From NCBI GenBank assembly GCA_023254755.1, contig JALRKU010000423.1, forward strand, positions 1-11,216: DNA of 11,216 nucleotides, in the 5' to 3' direction. The position numbers were made by a program, and so were the translations under genes. Source of the DNA: Aeromicrobium sp. GTDB taxonomy: Bacteria > Actinomycetota > Actinomycetes > Propionibacteriales > Nocardioidaceae. Numbering within the stretch: position 1 is the stretch's first letter; every line of letters starts with the position of its first letter. Under the pieces are notes generated by a model. The model saw only the letters and a program-made list of their open reading frames with translations, was not told the origin of the DNA and searched no databases. Of the stretch, positions 1 through 6,166 are shown piece by piece.

Positions 1-414
1 TTCGCGCTGTCCCCGGTCTTCGGCTGGGCGAGCGACCGGGTCGGTCCTCGGCCGGTCATCGTCGCGGGGCAGCTGACGCTCGTCGCCGCGGTCGCCGTGG
101 CCGGGTCGTCGGGCCACTCCGAGGTCCAGATCACGATCGGACTGGTGCTGCTCGGCCTCGGCTGGTCCGCGTCGGTCATCGCCGGCGCCGCCCTGCTGAC
201 GACCAGCGTCGACCCGGCCGACCGACCCACGGTGCAGGGTGTCAGCGACCTGGCGATGAGCCTCGCCGGGGCCAGTGGCGGCCTCCTCGCCGGACTCGTC
301 GTGGCCTGGTCCGGCTTCGGCACGCTGGCGGCCGTCGCCGGGACGCTGACCGTCCCGGTCGTCCTGCTGGTCCTGGCAGGACGACGGGTCACGCGGGAGA
401 TCGCGGCGGGCTGA
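1..414 (+). CDS. MFS transporter, C-terminal fragment (5' end outside window)
   Basis: The frame is open from base 1 to a TGA at 412-414, giving 137 residues without a start inside the natural protein. The fragment opens with a loop resembling the major facilitator signature (G-W-A-S-D-R-V-G-P-R-P at fragment residues 8-18). About four hydrophobic segments follow, near residues 19-36, 46-70, 79-106 and 109-128, ending in a short basic tail. In the MFS fold the signature occurs in loop 2-3 and, weaker, in loop 8-9. With only four segments left, this is most likely loop 8-9 plus TM9-TM12. The protein would sit in the cytoplasmic membrane as a proton-coupled uniporter or exporter. The substrate cannot be read from this part. 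An internal ATG at base 97 is in frame but lies inside the membrane domain and is not the true start. Confidence 0.85.
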   Translation, partial: FALSPVFGWASDRVGPRPVIVAGQLTLVAAVAVAGSSGHSEVQITIGLVLLGLGWSASVIAGAALLTTSVDPADRPTVQGVSDLAMSLAGASGGLLAGLVVAWSGFGTLAAVAGTLTVPVVLLVLAGRRVTREIAAG

Positions 415-416
415 GA

Positions 417-422
417 TAGCGT
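417..422 (+). promoter_or_regulatory. Candidate -10 element of a leaderless promoter for the histidine phosphatase
   Basis: TAGCGT fits the actinobacterial TANNNT consensus. It starts two bases after the MFS stop codon and ends seven bases before the GTG at 430, so transcription would begin at about the start codon itself. No Shine-Dalgarno sequence is present between the two genes. I see no convincing -35 hexamer; it would lie inside the MFS gene. Confidence 0.45.
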
Positions 423-429
423 CGGCGCC

Positions 430-1077
430 GTGGGAGCGATCCAGCTGGTCCGGCACGGTCAGGCGTCCTGGGGCGCCGACGACTACGACCAGCTGTCCAC
501 CCTGGGCGCCCAGCAGGCGGCAGCGCTCGGCGAGTCCTGGGAGGCCGGCGGCTTCCGCCCCGACTGGTCGGTGTGCGGCTCCATGAAGCGGCACGCCCAG
601 ACCGCGGTGCCGGCGCTCGACGCGATCGACGGCGACCTGTACGACGTCGACCCGGGGTGGGACGAGTACGACCACCTCGCGCTCGCGGGCACCTCCGATC
701 CCGCCGACCGGCCCGACGACCCCCGCGAGTTCCAGGCGATCCTCGACGCCGCGCTCGAGCGCTGGGTCGCCGGTGAGGCGGGTGCCGAGGACGCGGGCGA
801 GACCTTCGCCGCCTTCGAGTCCCGGGTGCTCGGCGCGCTCGACGTCGCCACCGAGCACGCCGGCCGTGGTCGCTCCGCCGTCGCCTTCACGTCGGGCGGA
901 CCGATCGGCCTGGTCGCGTCGCACCTGCTGGTCGGCGACGCGTCGCTGTTCATCACGCTGAACCGGGTCGTCATCAACGCGAGCGTCACGACGGTCATCG
1001 TCGGCCGCGGTGGCCGTCGTCTGCTCGCTTTCAACGAGCACACCCACGTCCCGACGGCCTGGCAGACCTTCCGCTGA
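430..1077 (+). CDS. Histidine phosphatase family protein (phosphoglycerate mutase-like)
   Basis: This 215-residue protein belongs to the histidine phosphatase superfamily, whose members transfer or hydrolyse phosphate through a phospho-histidine. The RHG motif is at residues 8-10 (LVRHGQAS), making H9 the phosphate acceptor. R54 in SMKRHAQTA matches the second conserved arginine, and E79 (WDEY) is a plausible acid. The usual second histidine, in a (S/T)HGG motif, reads T-S-G-G at 154-157, so it is replaced by serine. The C-terminal NRVVINASVTTVIVGR...FNEHTHV pattern matches a large actinobacterial subfamily I recall as sharing the SGG variant. The protein is soluble with no signal peptide. 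The GTG start is chosen because a -10-like element sits seven bases upstream and the RHG motif follows at once, as is typical. The substrate is unknown; glycolytic mutase activity is unlikely given the missing histidine. Confidence 0.88.
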   Translation: MGAIQLVRHGQASWGADDYDQLSTLGAQQAAALGESWEAGGFRPDWSVCGSMKRHAQTAVPALDAIDGDLYDVDPGWDEYDHLALAGTSDPADRPDDPREFQAILDAALERWVAGEAGAEDAGETFAAFESRVLGALDVATEHAGRGRSAVAFTSGGPIGLVASHLLVGDASLFITLNRVVINASVTTVIVGRGGRRLLAFNEHTHVPTAWQTFR

Positions 1078-1092
1078 CCGCTCGCCGCTCCC

Positions 1093-1105
1093 ACTGGTCG
1101 CCAGT
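1093..1105. terminator. Small hairpin after the histidine phosphatase gene
   Basis: ACTGG and CCAGT form a 5-bp perfect stem around a TCG loop, 15 bases after the stop at 1077. There is no T tract, so it would be at best a weak terminator. The following bases (GTTGAGGAGCGCAGCGACGAG, from 1104) resemble the degenerate intergenic repeats often seen between actinobacterial genes. I see no second copy in this window. Confidence 0.25.
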
Positions 1106-1164
1106 TGAGGAGCGCAGCGACGAGTGCGGTCGGGCGCTGGTGAGGTCCGGGCTCGCTCGATCCA

Positions 1165-1201
1165 TCGACCGGTGAACTCAGATACCGGTAGTATCCGAGA
1201 C
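1165..1201 (+). promoter_or_regulatory. Promoter of the SDR operon, leaderless type
   Basis: A good -10 hexamer, TAGTAT (1189-1194), lies seven bases before the ATG at 1202. A TTGACA-like hexamer, TCGACC (1165-1170, 4 of 6 matches), sits 18 bases upstream of it. No Shine-Dalgarno sequence precedes the ATG. Transcription should start at about the A of the start codon. Confidence 0.55.
1181..1195. promoter_or_regulatory. Candidate operator: perfect inverted repeat over the -10 of the SDR promoter
   Basis: GATAC-CGGTA-GTATC is a perfect 5+5 inverted repeat with a 5-base centre. It covers the -10 hexamer, so a bound protein would block RNA polymerase. A near copy (ATACCGGGAGTAC, 11 of 13 identical to 1182-1194) lies in the promoter of the hydrolase gene at 4884-4896. 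Size and symmetry are typical of a TetR- or GntR-like dimer site. The cognate regulator is not identified. Confidence 0.5.
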
Positions 1202-2002
1202 ATGAAGATCTCTGCGGGCGACCGCGCCCTCGTCACCGGAGCCGCGTCGGGCCTCGGGCTCGCGCTCACCAAGGCCCTTGCCGCCCGCGGGGTCCGGGTG
1301 CTGGCCACCGACGTGCACGACACCGCGAACGGCGACCTCGCCGTGCTCGACGGCGTCACCTACCGACGTGTCGACGTCACGCAGGACGTCGACTGGGCCG
1401 CAGCCCGCGACCACGTCGTCGAGGAGTGGGGCGGCATCGACCTGGTCTTCAACAACGCGGGCGTCGCGGCCGGCGGGCGCATCGAGCTGACCGAGATGGA
1501 CCAGTGGGAGTGGATTGTCGACATCAACCTGCTCGGTGTCGTCCGCGGCTGTCGCACCTTCACCCCGCTGCTGAAGGACCAGGGCCGCGGGCACCTCGTG
1601 AACACCTCGTCGGCGGCCGGCCTCGTGCACCCGCCGCGGATGAGCGAGTACAACTCGGTCAAGGCCGCGGTCGTGGGGCTCAGCGAGACGTTGTTCCACG
1701 AGCTCAAGCCGTTCGGCGTCGACGTCTCGGTGGTGTGCCCGACGTTCTTCCGGACCAACCTCACCCAGTCGTTGCGCGGCAAGGACGAGTCGGCCCAGCA
1801 GGCCGCGGCCAAGCTCATCGACGGCTCGAAGCGCTCGGCCGACGACATCGCGGCCACGGTGCTGGAGCAGGTCGAGAAGGGTCGCCACATCATCCTCACC
1901 GATCGCGAGGGTCGGGTCGCGTACGCGGCCAAGCGGTGGCTGCGGCCGCTGTACTACCAGCAGATGGCCAAGGCGGCGCTCCGCATGGGCCGGAAGGACT
2001 GA
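1202..2002 (+). CDS. Short-chain dehydrogenase/reductase (SDR), NAD-type cofactor signature
   Basis: This 266-residue classical SDR would oxidise or reduce an alcohol/carbonyl pair in the cytoplasm. The Rossmann motif TGAASGLG is at 12-19, NNAG at 84-87, the catalytic Asn is N109, the Ser is S137 (NTSSAAG), and Y150-x3-K154 forms the YNSVK box. The full Asn-Ser-Tyr-Lys tetrad is therefore present. D37 at the end of the second strand (VLATD) normally selects NAD(H) over NADP(H). The ATG at 1202 is chosen because a promoter -10 ends seven bases before it and the Rossmann strand starts nine residues in. An upstream in-frame GTG at 1124 would add 26 residues with no domain and would read through the promoter. 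The gene is followed after one base by a second SDR, forming an operon. The substrate is not evident; the basic C-terminus (about residues 243-266) could contact membranes or a lipid-like substrate. Confidence 0.9.
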   Translation: MKISAGDRALVTGAASGLGLALTKALAARGVRVLATDVHDTANGDLAVLDGVTYRRVDVTQDVDWAAARDHVVEEWGGIDLVFNNAGVAAGGRIELTEMDQWEWIVDINLLGVVRGCRTFTPLLKDQGRGHLVNTSSAAGLVHPPRMSEYNSVKAAVVGLSETLFHELKPFGVDVSVVCPTFFRTNLTQSLRGKDESAQQAAAKLIDGSKRSADDIAATVLEQVEKGRHIILTDREGRVAYAAKRWLRPLYYQQMAKAALRMGRKD

Positions 2003-2003
2003 C

Positions 2004-2768
2004 ATGACTCGCCGCACCAACGTCCTCATCACGGGAGCCAGCTCCGGCCTGGGCGCAGGCATGGCCCGCATCCTGGCCGCGAAGGGGCACTCCCTCGCCT
2101 TGACGGCGCGACGGGTCGACCGCCTCGAGGCGCTCCGCGACGAGCTGCTCGCGGACCACCCCGACATCCAGGTCGTCGTGCACGCCCTCGACGTGACCGA
2201 CCACGACCAGGTGTTCACGGTCTTCCGCCAGGCGATCGCAGACCTGGGTGGGCTGGACCGGGTCGTCGTCAACGCCGGCCTCGGCAAGGGCGGTCGGATC
2301 GGCACGGGCCGGTTCGAGGCCAACCGGCAGACCGCCGAGACCAACTTCGTCGCGGCGCTCGCGCAGTGCGAGGCCGCGATGGAGCACTTCTACGAGCGGC
2401 AGGCCGGACACCTCGTGCTCATCTCGTCGATGTCGGCGATGCGCGGCATGCCGTCGTCGATGGCCACCTACGCCGCCACCAAGGCGGGACTGGCTCACCT
2501 CGCCGAGGGCATCCGCTCCGACCTCATCGGGCGCAAGGGCCACGACATCGCGGTCACGACCCTCTACCCCGGGTACATCGCCTCGGAGATGAACGAGGGC
2601 ATCGAGCAGGAGGCCCGCCTGATGGTCGACACCGAGACGGGCTGCCGCGCGCTGGTCAAGGCGATGGACCGCGAGGTCGTCGACGCCGCGGTGCCGGCGT
2701 GGCCGTGGGCCCCGCTCGGCCAGGTCATGAAGCACGCGCCGCTGTCGGTCGTGCGTCGTCTGGTGTGA
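2004..2768 (+). CDS. Short-chain dehydrogenase/reductase (SDR), NADP-type cofactor signature
   Basis: This 254-residue classical SDR has TGASSGLG at 10-17, an NAG box at 90-92, catalytic N114, serines S141/S142 (LISSMSA), and Y156-x3-K160 (YAATK). R36-R37 after the second strand (TARR) point to NADP(H), in contrast to the upstream SDR. The spacing from S142 to Y156 is 14 rather than the usual 13, so the loop probably carries one extra residue. The start codon lies one base after the previous stop, with a good Shine-Dalgarno (GGAAGGA, 1992-1998) inside the end of the first gene. Translation is therefore coupled, and the two genes should share a promoter. Reaction and substrate are unknown. Working on the same substrate as its partner is an inference from the operon alone. 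Confidence 0.9.
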   Translation: MTRRTNVLITGASSGLGAGMARILAAKGHSLALTARRVDRLEALRDELLADHPDIQVVVHALDVTDHDQVFTVFRQAIADLGGLDRVVVNAGLGKGGRIGTGRFEANRQTAETNFVAALAQCEAAMEHFYERQAGHLVLISSMSAMRGMPSSMATYAATKAGLAHLAEGIRSDLIGRKGHDIAVTTLYPGYIASEMNEGIEQEARLMVDTETGCRALVKAMDREVVDAAVPAWPWAPLGQVMKHAPLSVVRRLV

Positions 2769-2851
2769 CCCGAGCCGTCCCGACGCGGTGACCTGACGGG
2801 GTCTGATCCGGCGCGAGCCCGGACGGACGCGCCGTGGTCGGGGGGACGGTG

Positions 2852-2883
2852 GCGACGACCGAGGCTGCACGATGCGTCGTCGC
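2852..2883. repeat. 8-bp inverted repeat between the SDR operon and the next promoter
   Basis: GCGACGAC (2852-2859) and GTCGTCGC (2876-2883) are perfect reverse complements separated by 16 bases. The right arm lies just upstream of the candidate -10 at 2893. It could be a terminator stem for the SDR operon (no T tract) or an operator. A smaller stem, TCCGG/CCGGA, is at 2807-2823. In GC-rich sequence such repeats also arise by chance. Confidence 0.25.
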
Positions 2884-2892
2884 TGGTCACGA

Positions 2893-2917
2893 TAGGCTCG
2901 ATCGGAGGCGAGGGGGG
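2893..2917 (+). promoter_or_regulatory. Candidate -10 and Shine-Dalgarno for the membrane-anchored protein gene
   Basis: TAGGCT (2893-2898) fits TANNNT. Unlike the leaderless starts in this window, a short leader follows, with purine-rich ribosome-binding sequence (GGAGG at 2904-2908 and GGGGGGA at 2912-2918) ending about 5 bases before the GTG at 2923. This supports that GTG as the start. No clear -35 is visible. Confidence 0.5.
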
Positions 2918-2922
2918 ACCAC

Positions 2923-4122
2923 GTGAAGGCTGACTGGCGCTACGCGGCGGCTGCTGCACTGGTGGTCGTGGGAGGCGTCGGCGGCTGGCTGCTGGTCTCG
3001 ACCGGCGACCCCGATGACTCGGTCGACGCCGACGGCGTCGTCACCCCCGTCATCACCGACGTCGGGATCGACCCGTCCCTGGCCCGCAGCTACCAGTTCT
3101 CGCGCTGGTGGAGCGACGGCGAGTCGGCCCTGCGACTGGGCGTCGACGGCGCCGACGTCGTCGTCCGCACCCCCGACCGGTCGATCGCGCCCGGCGCCGT
3201 GTCGGCCCGCCTCGCCGGTGCCGACGCGCTCGATCCCGCGGCCGTCGCCGCCATGCCCGGCGGCTCCGGTGCGCCCTGGGTCGCGGTGTCGACCCGCGAT
3301 CCCGACGACGACTCCGGCGTGATCCGCTCCTGGACCGGCGGCGACGGCGAGGCACAGCGCGCCGTCCGACCCACCCGCGTCCCGGCCGAGCTGCGTCCGG
3401 TCTCCAGCGACGACGTGATCACGAACGACGTCGCGGTTGCCCGGTCCGGCGAGACGACCAGCGCCTTGGTCGTCGTGCACCAGGGCTCGACCAGCCAGCT
3501 GTTCGCGTGCCGCCTCGACGACTGCGAGTGGACCTCGGTCGAGGCCCCCAACCAGCAGGCCGTGGGCTACGTGGCCTCGACCGGGAGCGGCTTCGTGGCC
3601 GTCACCGACGCCGGGTCCGACCGGGCCCAGGTCTGGTACGCCGAGGCCGGCACGTCGACGTGGTCCCGGGTGGGCGAGGCGCCCGAGGACATGCGCCTGC
3701 GGGCCGCGCAGGACGGACTCGACGAGGTCCTGCTGATCTGGGCCGACGGTGAGGGCGGCCGCGCCATGGTCCAGAAGGTCGCGCCCGACGCGGGCGACCA
3801 GGCCGTGACGACCGTCGCCGGTCCGGCCTCGATCGGCCCCGACTCGTCACGGCTGACGTCGGTGCTCCAGGTCGGTGACGACTGGTTGCTCGCGGGCAGT
3901 GCCGCGAGCGAGTCCGGCGTCTCCCTGGCCTACCCGGCCAGTGCGCCCCGGTTGTGGTCGCTCGACGGCGACCGCTGGCGCGACGTCGAGGCGGCCGTGC
4001 TCGACCAGCAGCCCGACCAGGAGTTCCAGGTGCTGTGGCACTCGGGCGACGCGATCGTGGGCGTGAGCGCCTCGGCGCCGCTCAAGGTGCACGAGATCTG
4101 GCGGCTGGTGCCCGCGTCCTGA
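2923..4122 (+). CDS. Membrane-anchored extracytoplasmic protein of unknown function, possibly beta-propeller-like
   Basis: I do not recognise the family. The 399-residue product starts with a short positively charged N-terminus (MKADWR) and one hydrophobic segment at about residues 7-25. There is no lipobox cysteine or obvious signal peptidase site, so it is either an uncleaved anchor or a poorly defined signal peptide. The rest is acidic and hydrophilic, with many short strand-like stretches separated by Asp/Gly turns. Aromatic-ended strands recur (for example WVAVSTRD, ALVVVHQG, GFVAVTDAG, VWYAEAG, RLWSLDGDRW), which suggests a propeller-type fold outside the membrane. Two close cysteines, C196 and C201 (FACRLDDCEW), could form a disulfide, consistent with an extracytoplasmic location. 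The gene has its own promoter and ribosome-binding site. It ends 34 bases before the SIMPL gene. No catalytic motif is visible. Confidence 0.75.
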   Translation: MKADWRYAAAAALVVVGGVGGWLLVSTGDPDDSVDADGVVTPVITDVGIDPSLARSYQFSRWWSDGESALRLGVDGADVVVRTPDRSIAPGAVSARLAGADALDPAAVAAMPGGSGAPWVAVSTRDPDDDSGVIRSWTGGDGEAQRAVRPTRVPAELRPVSSDDVITNDVAVARSGETTSALVVVHQGSTSQLFACRLDDCEWTSVEAPNQQAVGYVASTGSGFVAVTDAGSDRAQVWYAEAGTSTWSRVGEAPEDMRLRAAQDGLDEVLLIWADGEGGRAMVQKVAPDAGDQAVTTVAGPASIGPDSSRLTSVLQVGDDWLLAGSAASESGVSLAYPASAPRLWSLDGDRWRDVEAAVLDQQPDQEFQVLWHSGDAIVGVSASAPLKVHEIWRLVPAS

Positions 4123-4144
4123 GCGTCGGCTCGCCGCGGTCGGT

Positions 4145-4150
4145 CACACT
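4145..4150 (+). promoter_or_regulatory. Weak leaderless -10 candidate for the SIMPL gene
   Basis: CACACT (CANNNT, one step from TANNNT) ends six bases before the ATG at 4157. The 34-base gap holds no Shine-Dalgarno sequence. Spacing matches the other leaderless starts in the window, but the hexamer is imperfect and no -35 is evident. Read-through from the upstream gene is equally possible. Confidence 0.3.
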
Positions 4151-4156
4151 GGCCGC

Positions 4157-4813
4157 ATGAGTCTGTCGATCACGGTCCGAGGGACCGCCGAGGAGATCTA
4201 CCCCGCCGAGCGGGCGATCGTCGACGTCGCGGTGGCGATCGAGGGCGAGGACCGCGCTGCCGTCGCGGCCGAGGCCGGCACGCTCCTCGCGCCGCTCACG
4301 GAGCAGCTGGGTCAGCTGCACGACCGTCAGGTGGTCACGTCGTGGTCGGCCGGCCAGGTGCGGGTCTTCAGCCATCGCCCCACCGACCACGAGGGCCGCC
4401 GGCTGGCGGTCGTGCACGTCGCGAGGGTCGAGATCACCGCCGAGTTCGCCGACTTCGAGCGCCTCAGCGGCTTCGTCGACTTCTGGTCCGGTCGCGAGGG
4501 CGTCGAGATCGTCGGTCTGCGCTGGGACGTCGCGGCCAAGAACCGACGGGTGTACGAGGCCGAGGTGCGGCGGGCCGCGGTCGACGACGCCGTGCAGAAG
4601 GCGCAGGGCTACGCCAACGCGGTGCGTCGGGGACGGGTCGTGCCGGTCGAGTTCGCCGACCCCGGCATGCTGTCGAGCCAGCCCGACGCTCCGACGCCGA
4701 TGTACGCGCGCGTGTCGGCCGACATGGGCGGTGGGGGCTCTGGCATCGCGGTCACCCCGGAGCCGATCGTCGTCTCGGCAGCCGTCGACGCGCGGTTCAC
4801 GACGGATACCTGA
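4157..4813 (+). CDS. SIMPL domain-containing protein (DUF541 family)
   Basis: This 218-residue protein has the typical order of the SIMPL/DUF541 fold. An N-terminal strand set follows ITVRGTAEEIYPAERAIVDVAVAIEG (residues 5-30). A helix-strand middle part comes next. The hallmark long helix RRAAVDDAVQKAQGYANAV (138-156) leads into a strand (VVPVEFAD, 161-168). The final strand pattern PEPIVVSAAVDARF is at 201-214. A Gly-rich loop (GGGGSG, 191-196) precedes the last strand. Family members are often exported, but this one has no signal peptide or membrane segment and should be cytoplasmic. The biochemical role of the family is poorly defined; links to signalling complexes and stress have been proposed for some members. 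The start is the only reasonable one, because the domain begins directly after it. Confidence 0.85.
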   Translation: MSLSITVRGTAEEIYPAERAIVDVAVAIEGEDRAAVAAEAGTLLAPLTEQLGQLHDRQVVTSWSAGQVRVFSHRPTDHEGRRLAVVHVARVEITAEFADFERLSGFVDFWSGREGVEIVGLRWDVAAKNRRVYEAEVRRAAVDDAVQKAQGYANAVRRGRVVPVEFADPGMLSSQPDAPTPMYARVSADMGGGGSGIAVTPEPIVVSAAVDARFTTDT

Positions 4814-4855
4814 GCCGCCACTCGGTGGAGCAAATCGCCTCTGACCTGCGGTGAT

Positions 4856-4867
4856 GCCTGCGCAGGC
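4856..4867. repeat. 12-bp perfect palindrome upstream of the hydrolase promoter
   Basis: GCCTGCGCAGGC is fully self-complementary and lies four bases before the -35 hexamer at 4871. Having no loop, it is unlikely to be a terminator. It could be a protein-binding site or chance in GC-rich sequence. Confidence 0.25.
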
Positions 4868-4870
4868 GCG

Positions 4871-4899
4871 TGGACAGATGAACATACCGGGAGTACGGT
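4871..4899 (+). promoter_or_regulatory. Promoter of the alpha/beta hydrolase gene, leaderless type
   Basis: TGGACA (4871-4876, 5 of 6 to TTGACA), a 17-base spacer and TACGGT (4894-4899, TANNNT) make a good housekeeping-type promoter. Only six bases separate it from the ATG at 4906, so the transcript should be leaderless. No Shine-Dalgarno sequence is present. Confidence 0.6.
4884..4896. promoter_or_regulatory. Second copy of the candidate operator ATACCGGnAGTAY
   Basis: ATACCGGGAGTAC matches the element at 1182-1194 in 11 of 13 positions and lies at nearly the same distance from the start codon (22 against 20 bases), overlapping the spacer and the edge of the -10. TGAAC occurs upstream of both copies (1173-1177 and 4879-4883). 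Its symmetry is less perfect than in the SDR promoter. This suggests shared control of the hydrolase and the SDR operon. Confidence 0.45.
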
Positions 4900-4905
4900 C
4901 GAAGC

Positions 4906-6108
4906 ATGTGGATCACCGCCCTTCTCGACCGCGTCGCCGTGCTCGTGGGCCGCGGCGCCGGTGGGGAGCCGTCGCGCGGTCCCGTGGACGGCGCGGCCTG
5001 GCGTCGGCGCCTGCTGTCCCTGCCGGTGGTCCCGTGGCGCGCCGGACTGCTGCCTCGCGGCGGCCGGGGGCCCATGCGCGTCGTCCACACCGACGCGATC
5101 GTGCACGAGGCGTTCAGTCGCCGGTCCCGGTTCCTGCAGCGTGGGGCGCGCCTCGTCCTCAAGCCGCTCCTTCACCTCGCGCCGGTCAACGACCGCACGA
5201 TCCTGCTGCTGCGCCGCATGGACCGGTTGTCCGCGCGCCGACCGCGCTCTCGCTACGTCGAGCCGGTGGAGTTCGAGCTGGGTGGCGTCCGCGTCGAGTC
5301 GATGACGCACCGCTACGGCCCCACCAGCGACATGACGATCCTCTACCTGCACGGCGGAGGCTTCCTCTCGTGCGGCATCGACTCGCACCGTCGACTCTGC
5401 GAGCGCCTCGCCCTCCGCACGGGAGCCACGGTGATCTCGGTCGACTACGTGCAGCTACCTGAGGGGACGGTCGCCGACTCGGTGCAGGACGCGATCTCCG
5501 CCTACGCCGCGCTGGTGCGCTCCACGGCGCACCCGGAGAAGATCGTCGTCGCAGGGGACTCCGCGGGCGGGTACCTGACGATGAAGGTCGCCGAGCTCGC
5601 CGCGCGGCGCCGGTTGCCCCTGCCCGCGGCGCTGATCGGCTTCTCGCCGCTGCTCAGCCTCGACCCCGACAGCGTCGACAAGGGCGTCGAGCAGGTCGTG
5701 CGCTTCGACGACGCGTACCTGCCGCTGGCCAAGATCGCACGGCTGCGGCCGCGCTGGATGCCCGAGAGCGCCGTCATGGAGGGCGAGGTGTCGCCGCTGG
5801 ACGCGACCGGGTGGATCAGCTCGCCCACGTTCCTCGTCGCGACCGAGGACGAGATCCTGCGGCCCGAGACCGAGGCGTTCGCCCTGGCGCTCACCGATCG
5901 TGGCGTCAAGGTCGAGCTGCACATCTGGCGCAAGCAGGTCCACGCCTTCCCCGTGCTGGCGGGCGCCCTGCCGGAGGGCGAGCTGGCGGTGCGCCTGGCG
6001 GCGGACTTCGCACGGGCGGCGGTCGGCGAGCTCGACCACGAGCGCACCACTGATCCGCACGCGCACACCGAGCTGGTGGCCGGGACCGCTCCCGATCCGG
6101 CCGCCTGA
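4906..6108 (+). CDS. Alpha/beta hydrolase, hormone-sensitive-lipase (HSL) type esterase/lipase
   Basis: The 400-residue protein carries the HSL-family signature. The oxyanion-hole motif HGGGF is at 149-153 and the nucleophile box GDSAGG at 217-222, with S219. D315 is the likely acid (ATEDEIL) and H347 the catalytic histidine (QVHAFPV). The usual DYRLAPE segment is modified to DYVQLPE (180-186). Before the catalytic domain lies about 125 residues of basic, amphipathic sequence that may form a lid or membrane-association region. There is no cleavable signal peptide, so the enzyme is probably cytoplasmic or membrane-associated. It would hydrolyse carboxylic esters, with acyl chain length unknown. 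Members of this family include the mycobacterial LipR-type hydrolases; direct orthology is not claimed. A leaderless promoter fixes the ATG at 4906. The acidic, His-containing C-terminal tail (about 376-400) is extra and likely disordered. Confidence 0.88.
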   Translation: MWITALLDRVAVLVGRGAGGEPSRGPVDGAAWRRRLLSLPVVPWRAGLLPRGGRGPMRVVHTDAIVHEAFSRRSRFLQRGARLVLKPLLHLAPVNDRTILLLRRMDRLSARRPRSRYVEPVEFELGGVRVESMTHRYGPTSDMTILYLHGGGFLSCGIDSHRRLCERLALRTGATVISVDYVQLPEGTVADSVQDAISAYAALVRSTAHPEKIVVAGDSAGGYLTMKVAELAARRRLPLPAALIGFSPLLSLDPDSVDKGVEQVVRFDDAYLPLAKIARLRPRWMPESAVMEGEVSPLDATGWISSPTFLVATEDEILRPETEAFALALTDRGVKVELHIWRKQVHAFPVLAGALPEGELAVRLAADFARAAVGELDHERTTDPHAHTELVAGTAPDPAA

Positions 6109-6154
6109 GCGCCGAGGGCCGAGCACCGCCGGTCCGTCACCACGGGGTGGATGC

Positions 6155-6160
6155 CACCAT
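6155..6160 (+). promoter_or_regulatory. Weak leaderless -10 candidate for the acrylyl-CoA reductase gene
   Basis: CACCAT (CANNNT) ends six bases before the ATG at 6167, the same geometry as the better leaderless promoters here. The 58-base intergenic region shows no Shine-Dalgarno and no good -35, so confidence is low. Confidence 0.3.
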
Positions 6161-6166
6161 CGGGAC

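Noticed and set aside
1124..1201. Upstream GTG start extending the first SDR by 26 residues
   Set aside because: The extension covers the promoter and operator-like repeat and adds no domain. The ATG at 1202 has correct leaderless spacing.
1178..2344. Long minus-strand open frame of 388 codons opposite the SDR genes
   Set aside because: Antisense shadow of GC-rich coding DNA. It spans two genes with complete catalytic motifs, and its own product has low-complexity Arg/Val/Asp composition with no domain.
1896..2870. Minus-strand open frame of 324 codons over the second SDR
   Set aside because: Same reason: antisense to a gene with full SDR motifs, Arg/Gly/His-rich product, no ribosome-binding site.
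4884..4896. Site for the TetR regulator encoded at 9830
   Set aside because: No copy of the ATACCGGnAGTAY motif is present in that regulator's own promoter, so there is no sequence reason to link them.
5900..6166. Upstream in-frame extension of the acuI frame
   Set aside because: It lies wholly inside the hydrolase gene in another frame. AcuI/YhdH proteins begin at the ATG at 6167.
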